The notes below the pieces were generated by a model. It did not search any database, had not been told where the DNA came from, and saw only the letters and a program-made list of their open reading frames with translations. Shown one piece after another: positions 36,347-44,145 of a DNA stretch of 64,000 nt. The stretch spans positions 265,086 through 329,085 of the forward strand of contig NZ_FPJO01000001.1 of the NCBI RefSeq assembly GCF_900119365.1. Direction: 5' to 3'. Source of the stretch: Streptomyces atratus (lineage in GTDB: Bacteria > Actinomycetota > Actinomycetes > Streptomycetales > Streptomycetaceae). The position numbers and the translations under genes are program-made. Within the stretch, counting starts at the first letter, position 1, and every line of letters begins with the position of its first letter.

Positions 36347-36925
36347 TCACAGCGTGGCGAGGAAACCGAGCGCGACCTTCCAGGCCAGCTCGGCCGACGC
36401 CCGGTCGAAGTCGGGCAGTTCGGCGTCCGTGAAGAGATGGCCCGCGCCCGGGTAGCGGTAGACCTCGACATCGGCACCGGTCCGCTGCATCTGCAGATAC
36501 CAGGAGTTCAGCCAGTCGTGCGTCTCGAACGGGTCCGGGTCGGCGACATGCAGCTGTACGGGCAGCTCGTCCACGGAGGCGTTCTCGGCGATGTCCGAGG
36601 TGCCGTGGAACATCAGCAGGCCACGGGCCTTCTCGTCGCCGAGCGCCAGGGTCTGCGCGGTGGCGGCGCCGAACGAGAAGCCCGCGTACACCAGGCCCCG
36701 GTCCGAGTAGGGGGCGGCGGCCAGCACGGCCCGCTTGAGCAGCTCGTCCTTGCCGACCTCCTCCTTGAAGGCCAGGCCCTCCTCGACGGTCTCGAACGTG
36801 CGCCCCTCGAAGAGGTCGGGCACCTGCACGTCGTGCCCGGCGGCGCGGAGCCGGTCGGCAGCGGCATGCACCGCGGGGCGCAGACCGTACGTCGAGTGGA
36901 AAAGCATGATGTTCATGAGTTCCAT
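36347..36925 (-). CDS. Dienelactone hydrolase family protein
   Basis: About 192 aa alpha/beta hydrolase. The nucleophile is Ser84 in YAGFSFGAATA, not the Cys of true dienelactone hydrolases; His163 in YPGAGHLFTDAEL and an Asp in HVADPDPFE complete a triad. Start ATG 36925 (MELMNIMLFH) or 36916 (MNIMLFH); the latter is the family-like start. The mscS gene begins 22 bp away in the opposite direction, so promoters must overlap the coding regions or one is weak. Substrate unknown. Confidence 0.82.
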   Translation of the reverse strand: MELMNIMLFHSTYGLRPAVHAAADRLRAAGHDVQVPDLFEGRTFETVEEGLAFKEEVGKDELLKRAVLAAAPYSDRGLVYAGFSFGAATAQTLALGDEKARGLLMFHGTSDIAENASVDELPVQLHVADPDPFETHDWLNSWYLQMQRTGADVEVYRYPGAGHLFTDAELPDFDRASAELAWKVALGFLATL

Positions 36926-36947
36926 GGTGCCAGCTACGGTCGGGGGC

Positions 36948-38090
36948 ATGGAGAACGACGGGATGGAGAACATACTGCGCCCGCTGATCGTCGTCGGCGG
37001 CTCGGTCGTGATCACGCTGCTGGTCGGCGCGCTGGTGGATCTGCTGCTCAGACGGGCCGACGGCCGGCACCGCGACACCCCGCTGTGGGGGCTGCTGCGG
37101 CGCTGCCGGATCCCGCTCCAGCTGACGCTCTGTACGGCGCTGCTGCGGGGCTCGTACACCCACGCCCGGCTCGAAGTGATCCAGGACCACCGGGCGGGGA
37201 TCGGCCAGGTCCTGACGCTGGTGCTGATCGGGGCCTCGGCCTGGCTGGTGGTGCGGATCGCGACGGCCGTCGTCGATTCCCTCTTCGCGCGGTACGCCGC
37301 GAACACGGCCGATCCGGCGCGGGTGCGGCGGGTCCGCACCCAGGTGACGCTGATCCAGCGGGTGGTCACCGCGATCGTGGCGGTGGTCGCCGTCGGTGCG
37401 ATGCTCCTGACGTTCCCGACGATGCGGACCTTCGGCACCTCGATGCTGGCCTCGGCGGGTGTGCTCGGCATCGTCGCGGGGGTGGCCGCCCAGTCGACGC
37501 TCGGCAATCTCTTCGCGGGACTTCAGATCGCGTTCGGCGACATGGTGCGCATCGGTGACACGGTGGTGGTGGACGGCGAGTGGGGCACGATCGAGGAGAT
37601 CACGCTGACCTTCCTCGCGGTGCGCACCTGGGACGAGCGGCGGATCACGATGCCGGTCTCGTACTTCACCAGCAAGCCGTTCGAGAACTGGTCGCGCGGC
37701 GGCGCGCAGATGACCGGCTCGGTCTTCTTCCACCTCGACCACTCGGCCCCGGTCGCCGCGATGCGCGAGCAGCTGCGGGACATCCTGGGCGAGTGCGCCG
37801 CCTGGGACGGCCGCGACTGGTCCCTCGCCGTCACGGACACCACACCGTCGACGATCCTGGTCCGCGCGGTGGTCACGGCGAAGGACCCGAGTGACATCTG
37901 GACGGTGCGCTGCGCCGTACGGGAGCAGCTCATCGGCTGGTTGCGGGACCACCATCCGTACGCGCTGCCCAGGGTCGCGACGGCGCCCGCGGCACTGCCA
38001 CCGCACGGCGAGTGGCCGCATCTGCCCGGCCCCGCGCACGAGAAACCTTCGGGCAGGGACAGTTCCACGCATCGCACGGGACGCGGCTGA
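36948..38090 (+). CDS. mscS: MscS-family mechanosensitive channel
   Basis: About 380 aa, ATG 36948 (MENDGMENIL; ATG 36963 also possible). Three to four N-terminal membrane segments, then the pore-lining helix and linker ASAGVLGIVAGVAAQSTLGNLFAGLQIAFGDMVRIGDTVVVDG EWG-type signature, followed by the beta domain (EEITLTFLAVRTWDERRITMPVSYF). This is the MscS/YnaI fold. Releases solutes on osmotic downshift. Hydrophilic C-terminal tail of about 30 residues. Confidence 0.88.
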   Translation: MENDGMENILRPLIVVGGSVVITLLVGALVDLLLRRADGRHRDTPLWGLLRRCRIPLQLTLCTALLRGSYTHARLEVIQDHRAGIGQVLTLVLIGASAWLVVRIATAVVDSLFARYAANTADPARVRRVRTQVTLIQRVVTAIVAVVAVGAMLLTFPTMRTFGTSMLASAGVLGIVAGVAAQSTLGNLFAGLQIAFGDMVRIGDTVVVDGEWGTIEEITLTFLAVRTWDERRITMPVSYFTSKPFENWSRGGAQMTGSVFFHLDHSAPVAAMREQLRDILGECAAWDGRDWSLAVTDTTPSTILVRAVVTAKDPSDIWTVRCAVREQLIGWLRDHHPYALPRVATAPAALPPHGEWPHLPGPAHEKPSGRDSSTHRTGRG

Positions 38091-38119
38091 CCGGACCGGC
38101 GGGCGCGGCCGTCCCCGCC

Positions 38120-39706
38120 TCACCGCAGGCTACGGACGTCCAGCTGCCGCAGCACCCGGTCGACGATCTCCGGGTCCGCCCCCGCCTCGTTGCGGGCCGA
38201 CAGCACCGCGTGGCGGGCGGCCGACATCATCTCGCGCTGGACGCGGCTGACCGCCTTGAAGCGCTCGGCCCGCTGCGCGTACGCCTCGCGGCGCTCGTCG
38301 TCGACCATGTCGGGACTGATCCGCGCCCCCACGTCGTACGCCAGCCGCTGCAGCCGCTCGGCGACCTCGTCCGGGAACTCCTCGACCTCCTGGATCTCCT
38401 TGAGGCGCTGCTTCGCGGCCTGCGCGGCGCGGATCGCGAGGTCCTTCTCCAGCGCCTCCTCGGCGTCCGTGTCCGCCTTGACGCGGAGCTTGCGGACCAG
38501 CCAGGGCAGGGTGAGCCCCTGGATGACGAGCGTGGCCAGGATCACCGCGAAGGCGATGAAGACGATCTCGTCGCGGCCCGGGAACGGCTTCCCGTCGTCC
38601 GTCTTCAGCGGGATCGCGAGCGCCAGCGCGACCGAGGCCACTCCGCGCATTCCGGCCCACCACATGACGACGGTCTCCCGCCAGCTGGTGGGGATCTCCT
38701 CGCTGACGTCGCGCCGGGTGTGCAGCCGCTTGGCCAGCCAGGTGGCGGGCAGCAGATACAGCAGCCGTACGCCGACGACCACCGCGACCACGGCGAGTCC
38801 CCAGCCCAGCAGCCGGAGTTCGCGCCCGTCCGCCGTCCCGAAGACGTTGTGCAGTTCGAGGCCGATCAGCCCGAAGGCGACCCCGGTGACGAGCGTGTCG
38901 ACGATCTCCCAGAAGGTGCGGCCGGTGAGCCGCCCGAGGACGTCGTCGGCGTCGGCGGTGTGCTCGGCGAGGAAGAGCGCGGTGGTGAGGACGGCGAGGA
39001 CGCCCGACCCCATCAACTCCTCCGCGAGCACATAACTCACGAACGGCACCAGCAGGGTGAGGCCGACCTGGAGCGTGGCGTCGCCGAGCAGGCCCATGAG
39101 CTTGATGGTGAGCCAGCCGAGCACCAGGCCCACCACCACGGCCACCACCGCGGAGAGGATCAGCAGCCCGAACGCCTCCGGCAGCGAGAAGCTCCCGCTC
39201 ACCGCGGCGGCGATCGCCACGTGGTACAGCACGATCGCGGTCACGTCGTTGAACAGCCCCTCGCCCTCCAGGATGGAGACGAGCCTGCGCGGCAGCCCGA
39301 CCGAACCGGCGACGGCCGTCGCCGCGACCGGGTCGGGCGGGGCGACGAGCGCGCCGAGCGCCACGGCCGCGGCGATGGGCAGCCCCGGGACGATCGCGTT
39401 GGCGACCGCGGCGACGGCGGCCGTCGTGACGAAGACCAGCGCCACGGCCAGCAGAAAGATCGGTCGTTTATTGGCCGCGAACTGCCGCCAGGAGGTTCGC
39501 TGCACGGAGGCGTAGAGCAGCGGCGGCAGCAGCGCCGGAAGGATGATCTCAGGCGGGATCTCCACGTTCGGTACGAAACTGAGGAACGCCATGCCGACCC
39601 CGGCGAGGGTCATCAGCACCGGCGCGGGCAGACCGAGACGCTCCCCCAGTGGCACCGTGATCACAGCCCCGAGCAACAGCAGGAGGAGCAGTGCCATTTG
39701 GTCCAC
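38120..39706 (-). CDS. CPA1-family Na+/H+ antiporter
   Basis: 528 aa with 11-12 membrane segments. Start GTG 39706 (VDQMALLLLLLLG) with GGAAGG upstream. NhaP/NhaK features: ALGALVAPPDPVAATAVAGSVGLPRRLVSILEGEGLFNDVTAIVLY (conserved Asp pair), WAGMRGVASVALALAIP. A 100-residue cytoplasmic C-terminal helical tail (EVAERLQRLAYDVGARISP) is probably regulatory. Exchanges sodium or potassium for protons. Confidence 0.9.
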   Translation of the reverse strand: MDQMALLLLLLLGAVITVPLGERLGLPAPVLMTLAGVGMAFLSFVPNVEIPPEIILPALLPPLLYASVQRTSWRQFAANKRPIFLLAVALVFVTTAAVAAVANAIVPGLPIAAAVALGALVAPPDPVAATAVAGSVGLPRRLVSILEGEGLFNDVTAIVLYHVAIAAAVSGSFSLPEAFGLLILSAVVAVVVGLVLGWLTIKLMGLLGDATLQVGLTLLVPFVSYVLAEELMGSGVLAVLTTALFLAEHTADADDVLGRLTGRTFWEIVDTLVTGVAFGLIGLELHNVFGTADGRELRLLGWGLAVVAVVVGVRLLYLLPATWLAKRLHTRRDVSEEIPTSWRETVVMWWAGMRGVASVALALAIPLKTDDGKPFPGRDEIVFIAFAVILATLVIQGLTLPWLVRKLRVKADTDAEEALEKDLAIRAAQAAKQRLKEIQEVEEFPDEVAERLQRLAYDVGARISPDMVDDERREAYAQRAERFKAVSRVQREMMSAARHAVLSARNEAGADPEIVDRVLRQLDVRSLR

Positions 39707-39880
39707 GAGGTGCCTTCCGGAGCGCGGGTCGCCGATCTCCGTGATCGGCGGATCTGGGGTCAAAGCCTGCCACGCAAGGCCCGCAATCCGGACAACGCCC
39801 CCTCATTCCAGCCTCCCTGAGCAACATTCCTCCGATGTATATGCGGTTACCCCCTTCCCCTGCCTCCTCGGGCGGGCAGT

Positions 39881-40660
39881 ATGCGGCGTGCGCGCGAGGG
39901 CCCGGACGGCCGGCTGCACCTGCCTCGGACCCGCTCCCCCGAGTACGCCAACGCCGCGGACTGCACCTACGACCTCTCGCTGATCCGCTGGGGCGTGCGC
40001 ACCCTGAGCGCGTCGGCGAAGCTGCTGCGCAACGACGATCCGCGGCTGGGGCGCTGGCAGGACATCGAACGGCGCCTGGCCCCGTACGCCGAGGACCCGG
40101 CGGCCGGCGTCATGATCGGCAAGGATGTCCCGCTCGCCGGCTCGCACCGGCACCACTCGCACCTGCTGTGGCTGTACCCGCTGCGCGAACGGAGCTGGGA
40201 CCGGGCCGGGGACCGCGAGGTGATGCGGCGCTCGATGGACCACTGGGTCTCCATGCAGCAGCTGTGGCACGGCAGGGTGGCGCAGAGCCACGAGGGGGTG
40301 GTGAAGGTCTTCCCGTCCGTCTCGGAGCGCTGGGCCGACGCGTCGATAGCGTCCCTGCGCGCCCAGGGCGCCTTCCTGGTGGACGCGGACCGCTCGGGCG
40401 GTGCCACGCGCTGGGTACGGGTGCACAGCGAGGCGGGCGCGCCGCTGACCCTGGACCACTCGATCAGGGGCGGGATCGAGGTGCGGGACGCGCACGGGCG
40501 CACGCTGCACTGGTGGGAGACCGGACCGGGCCGGATCACCCTCGCCCTGCCGCGCGGCGGTACGGCGGTGGTCACCCCCCAGGGTTCGCGCCGCCCGCGG
40601 ACGGACCCGCGCGATGTGCCGTCGAACGGCGACTGGACCCGCTGGGGCCTGCCCGGCTGA
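39881..40660 (+). pseudogene. 5'-truncated GH95-like glycosidase remnant
   Basis: 259 codons open from ATG 39881. The content matches the C-terminal third of GH95 (alpha-L-fucosidase-like) enzymes: DGRLHLPRTRSPEY then CTYDLSLIRWGVRTL, HRHHSHLLWLYPLR, VVKVFPSVSERWADASIASLRAQGAFLVDADR and a C-terminal beta domain (HSIRGGIEVRDAHGRTLHWWETGPG). Full members are about 700-800 aa; the catalytic N-terminal and middle parts are missing and no ribosome-binding site is seen, so it is likely a decayed remnant. The breakpoint lies near 39880, next to AT-rich DNA. It could still encode a small protein. Confidence 0.6.
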
Positions 40661-40684
40661 ACAGGCCCCGGGCCCCGGCGGTCC

Positions 40685-41167
40685 TCAGTCCCCGAGAACG
40701 CGGCGCATCGCCCGGTGGGGCATGCCCGCGTCCGGGAACTCGGGGCCGTACGCCACATAGCCGAGGCGCTCGTAGAAGCCCAGCGCATGGGTCTGGGCGT
40801 GCAGGTCGACGGCGGCCAGACCCAGCTCGCGGGCCGCGTCCTCGATGGCCCTGACCAGCGCCGCGCCGACGCCGAGACCGCGTGCCTCCTTGGTCACCGC
40901 GAGCCTGCCGAGCGAGCCGACGGCCGGGTCGCCGCCGGTCCTGGCCGCGGCGGCCGGGCCGTGCAGCAGCCGCCCGGTGCCGAGCGGCGAGCCGTCCGCC
41001 GCGACGGCGACGACATGCAGGGCGACCGCGTCGTACTCGTCGTACTCGATCTCCTCGGGCACGTCCTGCTCGCCGACGAAGACGTCCTTGCGGACCAGGA
41101 AGCAGGCCGCGAGGTCCTGCTCGCCGACGGCGGTACGCGTGGTGTACGGGGCGGGCGAGCCGGTCAT
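40685..41167 (-). CDS. GNAT N-acetyltransferase
   Basis: 160 aa. ElaA/GNAT pattern: [23 protein letters not shown] at the N-terminus, [31 protein letters not shown] (acetyl-CoA loop R/Q-x-x-G-x-G/A) and [13 protein letters not shown]. Start ATG 41167 overlaps the rluD stop as ATGA. Acceptor unknown. Convergent with the GH95 remnant (24-bp gap). Confidence 0.88.
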   Translation of the reverse strand: MTGSPAPYTTRTAVGEQDLAACFLVRKDVFVGEQDVPEEIEYDEYDAVALHVVAVAADGSPLGTGRLLHGPAAAARTGGDPAVGSLGRLAVTKEARGLGVGAALVRAIEDAARELGLAAVDLHAQTHALGFYERLGYVAYGPEFPDAGMPHRAMRRVLGD

Positions 41168-42105
41168 TCGCTCTCCGCCGCGATCTTGTCCAGGGCCTGC
41201 TGGAGGTCGTCCGGGTAGCTGCTGGTGAACTCCACCCAGCTGCCGTCGGACGGGTGCTCGAAGCCGAGCCGGACGGCGTGCAGCCACTGCCGGGTCAGGC
41301 CGAGGCGCTTGGCCATCGTCGGGTCGGCGCCGTAGGTGAGGTCACCGACGCAGGGGTGGCGGTGGGCGGACATGTGCACCCGGATCTGGTGCGTGCGGCC
41401 CGTCTCCAGCTTGATGTCCAGGAGGCTGGCGGAGCGGTAGGCCTCGATGAGGTCGTAGTGCGTCACGGAGGGCTTGCCCTCGGCCGTGACGGCCCACTTG
41501 TAGTCGTGGTTGGGGTGGCGCCCGATGGGGGCGTCGATGGTGCCGCTCATCGGGTCCGGGTGGCCCTGCACCAGCGCGTTGTACTTCTTCTCGACGACCC
41601 GGTCGCGGAACTGCGCCTTCAGCAGGGTGTAGGCCCGCTCGGACTTGGCGACGACCATCAGGCCGGAGGTGCCGACGTCGAGACGGTGGACGATGCCCTG
41701 GCGCTCGGCGGCACCGGACGTCGAGATCCGGTACCCGGCGGCGGCGAGCCCCCCGATGACGGTCGTGCCGGTCCAGCCGGGGCTCGGGTGGGCGGCGACC
41801 CCGACCGGCTTCACGATCACGACGATGTCGTCGTCGTCGTGCACGATCTCCATGCCCTCGACGGGCTCGGCGACGATCTGCACCGGAGCGGGGGCCTGCG
41901 GCATCTCCACTTCCAGCCAGGCACCGCCCCGGACCCGCTCGGACTTCCCGACCACCGAGCCGTCCACCTGCACCTTCCCGGCGGCCGCCAGCTCGGCGGC
42001 CTTGGTGCGGGAGAAACCGAACATCCGGGAGATGGCGGCGTCGACACGCTCGCCCTCCAGACCGTCGGGTACGGGCAGGGTGCGGACCTCGGGATACGTA
42101 CTCAC
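41164..42105 (-). CDS. rluD: RluA-family 23S rRNA pseudouridine synthase
   Basis: 313 aa. N-terminal S4 domain ([31 protein letters not shown]) and catalytic domain with RLD motif, Asp143 in [36 protein letters not shown] and GLTRQWLHA are typical. Modifies uridines of 23S rRNA helix 69 in RluD. Start GTG 42105. 23 nt after the lspA stop; a lspA-rluD-GNAT operon. Confidence 0.93.
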   Translation of the reverse strand: MSTYPEVRTLPVPDGLEGERVDAAISRMFGFSRTKAAELAAAGKVQVDGSVVGKSERVRGGAWLEVEMPQAPAPVQIVAEPVEGMEIVHDDDDIVVIVKPVGVAAHPSPGWTGTTVIGGLAAAGYRISTSGAAERQGIVHRLDVGTSGLMVVAKSERAYTLLKAQFRDRVVEKKYNALVQGHPDPMSGTIDAPIGRHPNHDYKWAVTAEGKPSVTHYDLIEAYRSASLLDIKLETGRTHQIRVHMSAHRHPCVGDLTYGADPTMAKRLGLTRQWLHAVRLGFEHPSDGSWVEFTSSYPDDLQQALDKIAAESE

Positions 42106-42128
42106 CGTTCGAGTATGCCTTGCGGAAT

Positions 42129-42731
42129 CTAGTCCTTGTGCACGGTGCCGTCGGGGTCCAGGCCCTTGAAGGAAAGGATCACGACCAGGATCCCGCCGCA
42201 GACGATCGCGGAGTCGGCGAGGTTGAAAACGGCGAAGTGCGCGGGGGCGATGAAGTCCACCACCGCGCCCTGGAAGGTGCCGGGGGCGCGGAAGATGCGG
42301 TCGGTGAGGTTGCCGAGCGCGCCGCCGAGCATCAGGCCGAGCGCGATGGCCCACGGCAGGCTGTAGAGCTTGCGCGCGAGCCGGGTGATCACGACGATGA
42401 CGCTCGCCGCGATGCACGTGAAGATGATGGTGAACGCCTCACCGATACCGAACGCGGCACCGGCGTTGCGGATCGCGCTGAGCTGCAGCCAGTCACCGAT
42501 GAGCTCGATCGGCTCGTGGTGCTCCAGCTTCGCGACCACGATCATCTTGCTGATCAGGTCGAGGAGATAGGCGAACACGGCCACGACGAAGAGCACCGCG
42601 ACCTTCCGCTTGCCCCTGGTCGAGGCGGTCTCCTCACCCCGGTCATCGGCCCGGTCCGCGGCCTCGTCCCCTTCGGTCCCCTCAGCATCGGGGATGTCCG
42701 GCGTACCGATGATGCGCTCCGCCTCTGCCAC
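42129..42731 (-). CDS. lspA: Signal peptidase II (lipoprotein)
   Basis: 200 aa, four membrane segments. Cleaves the diacylglyceryl-prolipoprotein made by Lgt. Catalytic Asp144 (GNLTDRIFR) and Asp173 (FNLADSAIV) are present, with [11 protein letters not shown]. Start GTG 42731. It carries a 40-residue acidic N-terminal tail (about residues 10-38) not in shorter homologues, probably cytoplasmic. Confidence 0.95.
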   Translation of the reverse strand: MAEAERIIGTPDIPDAEGTEGDEAADRADDRGEETASTRGKRKVAVLFVVAVFAYLLDLISKMIVVAKLEHHEPIELIGDWLQLSAIRNAGAAFGIGEAFTIIFTCIAASVIVVITRLARKLYSLPWAIALGLMLGGALGNLTDRIFRAPGTFQGAVVDFIAPAHFAVFNLADSAIVCGGILVVILSFKGLDPDGTVHKD

Positions 42732-42789
42732 GTGAATCCCTCAACCTAGGTTCCTGACTGAGGACGAGGGTACGGCACACCGCCGGGGA

Positions 42790-43578
42790 TCAGCCGCGTC
42801 GCTCCTGCTTCTGTTTGTCCTCGACGCAGAGCGTGGCGCGGGGGAACGCCTGCATCCGCGCCTTGCCGATCGGATTGCCGCAGATCTCGCAGAGTCCGTA
42901 CGTCCCGGCGTCGAGCCGGGCCAGGGCCCGCTCGGTCTGGTCCAGCATCTCCCTGGCGTTGGCGGCGAGCGACATCTCGTGCTCGCGGGTGATGTTCTTG
43001 GTGCCGGTGTCCGCCTCGTCGTCACCCGCGCCGTCGCCGGAGTCACGCATCAGCCCGGCGAGCGCGGCGCTCGCGGCCTCCAGCTCACTGCGCAGCCGCA
43101 TGGTCTCGCTGCTCAGCTCGGCCCGCGCCTCGGCGACCTCCTCCGGGGTCCAGGGATCCTCGCCCGGCCGGACCGCCAGCTCGCCGGGGGCTGTCGTGGC
43201 GACGGCGCGGGCCGGGGGCACGGGCGCCGCGCCCGTGCCTGCCGTGCGGGTCCGGGCCGCGCTCTTCTTGGCTACCACCGTGTGGGCTCCCGTCTTCCTG
43301 GCGGCCTCGGCCGCCCCCTGGGCCGCGGACGCGACCTTCTTCGAAGCCTTCTTGGCCACGCTCTTCTTCGCAGCCGCCTTCTTGGCCGGCGCCGCGTGCC
43401 CGGCGGACGCCGCCTTCTCGGCCGCGGGCTTCTTCACCGCCGCCTTCTTCGCGGCGGTCTTCGCCGCACCGGCCTCCGGGACGGTCTCCATGCCCGCGTC
43501 GCCGTCCGGCTCCCCGGCCGGCACGCCCGTGGATCCGGGCGACGCCGTCTGCTCTGCGGCGGTCTTCTTCGCCACCAT
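42790..43578 (-). CDS. ddbA: DdbA-like histone H1-like/DksA-type DNA-binding protein
   Basis: 262 aa, start ATG 43578 with GAAGGGG upstream. Residues about 1-110 are a Lys/Ala-rich H1-like tail (VAKKTAAEQ, AAKKAAVKKPAAEK, APAKKAAAKKSVAKKASKK). The C-terminal part has a coiled coil (EEVAEARAELSSETMRLRSEL) and a TraR/DksA zinc finger. The finger has Cys230-EI-Cys233 and Cys251, but the fourth position is Asp254 (CVEDKQKQE) instead of Cys, so metal binding may use another ligand or be lost. Resembles DdbA of S. coelicolor, reported as a nucleoid-associated protein. Confidence 0.82.
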   Translation of the reverse strand: MVAKKTAAEQTASPGSTGVPAGEPDGDAGMETVPEAGAAKTAAKKAAVKKPAAEKAASAGHAAPAKKAAAKKSVAKKASKKVASAAQGAAEAARKTGAHTVVAKKSAARTRTAGTGAAPVPPARAVATTAPGELAVRPGEDPWTPEEVAEARAELSSETMRLRSELEAASAALAGLMRDSGDGAGDDEADTGTKNITREHEMSLAANAREMLDQTERALARLDAGTYGLCEICGNPIGKARMQAFPRATLCVEDKQKQERRG

Positions 43579-43845
43579 GGCCGCGGCCCCTTCACATATT
43601 GTGATCTTGCACGCGAATCGTGCTGGGACGATAAATCGACCCCAGCCCCGCGGCAACGGGGCACGCCGCCGAATCGATCCTCCCCGCGTCCGGACAACGA
43701 CCTGCCTGCCTCCGTTGTGCCCAGCTCACCGCCGGGTAATCCGCCTCCCGGCGCGCCGCCCGGACTCCGTACCCCGCCGTCTGCCCATTCGGGTCACGCC
43801 CCGCCCCTCGGGTTAAACCGGTCGGCCGTCCCCCGTACGGGCCCG

Positions 43846-43851
43846 TACACT
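43846..43851 (+). promoter_or_regulatory. ileS: Candidate -10 box of the ileS transcript
   Basis: tacact at 43846, shortly before the T-box leader starts. No convincing -35 box at 17-18 nt. The rest of 43579-43850 is noncoding and presumably also holds the ddbA promoter. Confidence 0.35.
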
Positions 43852-43856
43852 GGCCC

Positions 43857-44145
43857 CAGCGAGAGGCGTGGATGGGACGAGTAGCGTCGTACGCAGCCAG
43901 GAGCGACCCGGGGACGGTGGAAGCCCGGGGGCGAGCGCGTCGTGAAGATCACCCGGAGCCGTCGGAAGAAAGCTTTGGACAGTGGGCTCCGCCCACGGGC
44001 GCAAGGCGAGTAGAACCGGCATCGCGACCCCAATGAGGGGGCCACGGGCACGCGCCCGGGGCCAAGGAGGGTGGTACCGCGGGAGCCGATGAGGCCCTCG
44101 TCCCTCCGACGGAAGTGGAAAACGTCCGCCGGAGGAAGTCCGCCC
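43857..44145 (+). promoter_or_regulatory. ileS: Isoleucine T-box riboswitch (translational type)
   Basis: The T-box core agggtggtaccgcg is exact at 44068-44081. Upstream, a Stem I-like structured region contains gaagatcacc (about 43942-43951) with an ATC isoleucine codon followed by A, as in a specifier loop. Downstream, ccctccgacgg (about 44102-44112) can pair with ccgccggagg (about 44127-44136), which holds the ileS ribosome-binding site. So uncharged tRNA-Ile should free translation start. This translational type is known for actinobacterial ileS. Confidence 0.92.

Noticed and set aside
36948..37558. Frame overlapping mscS on the plus strand in another phase
   Set aside because: Ala/Arg/Gly-rich product without domains, typical of shifted-frame reading in GC-rich DNA.
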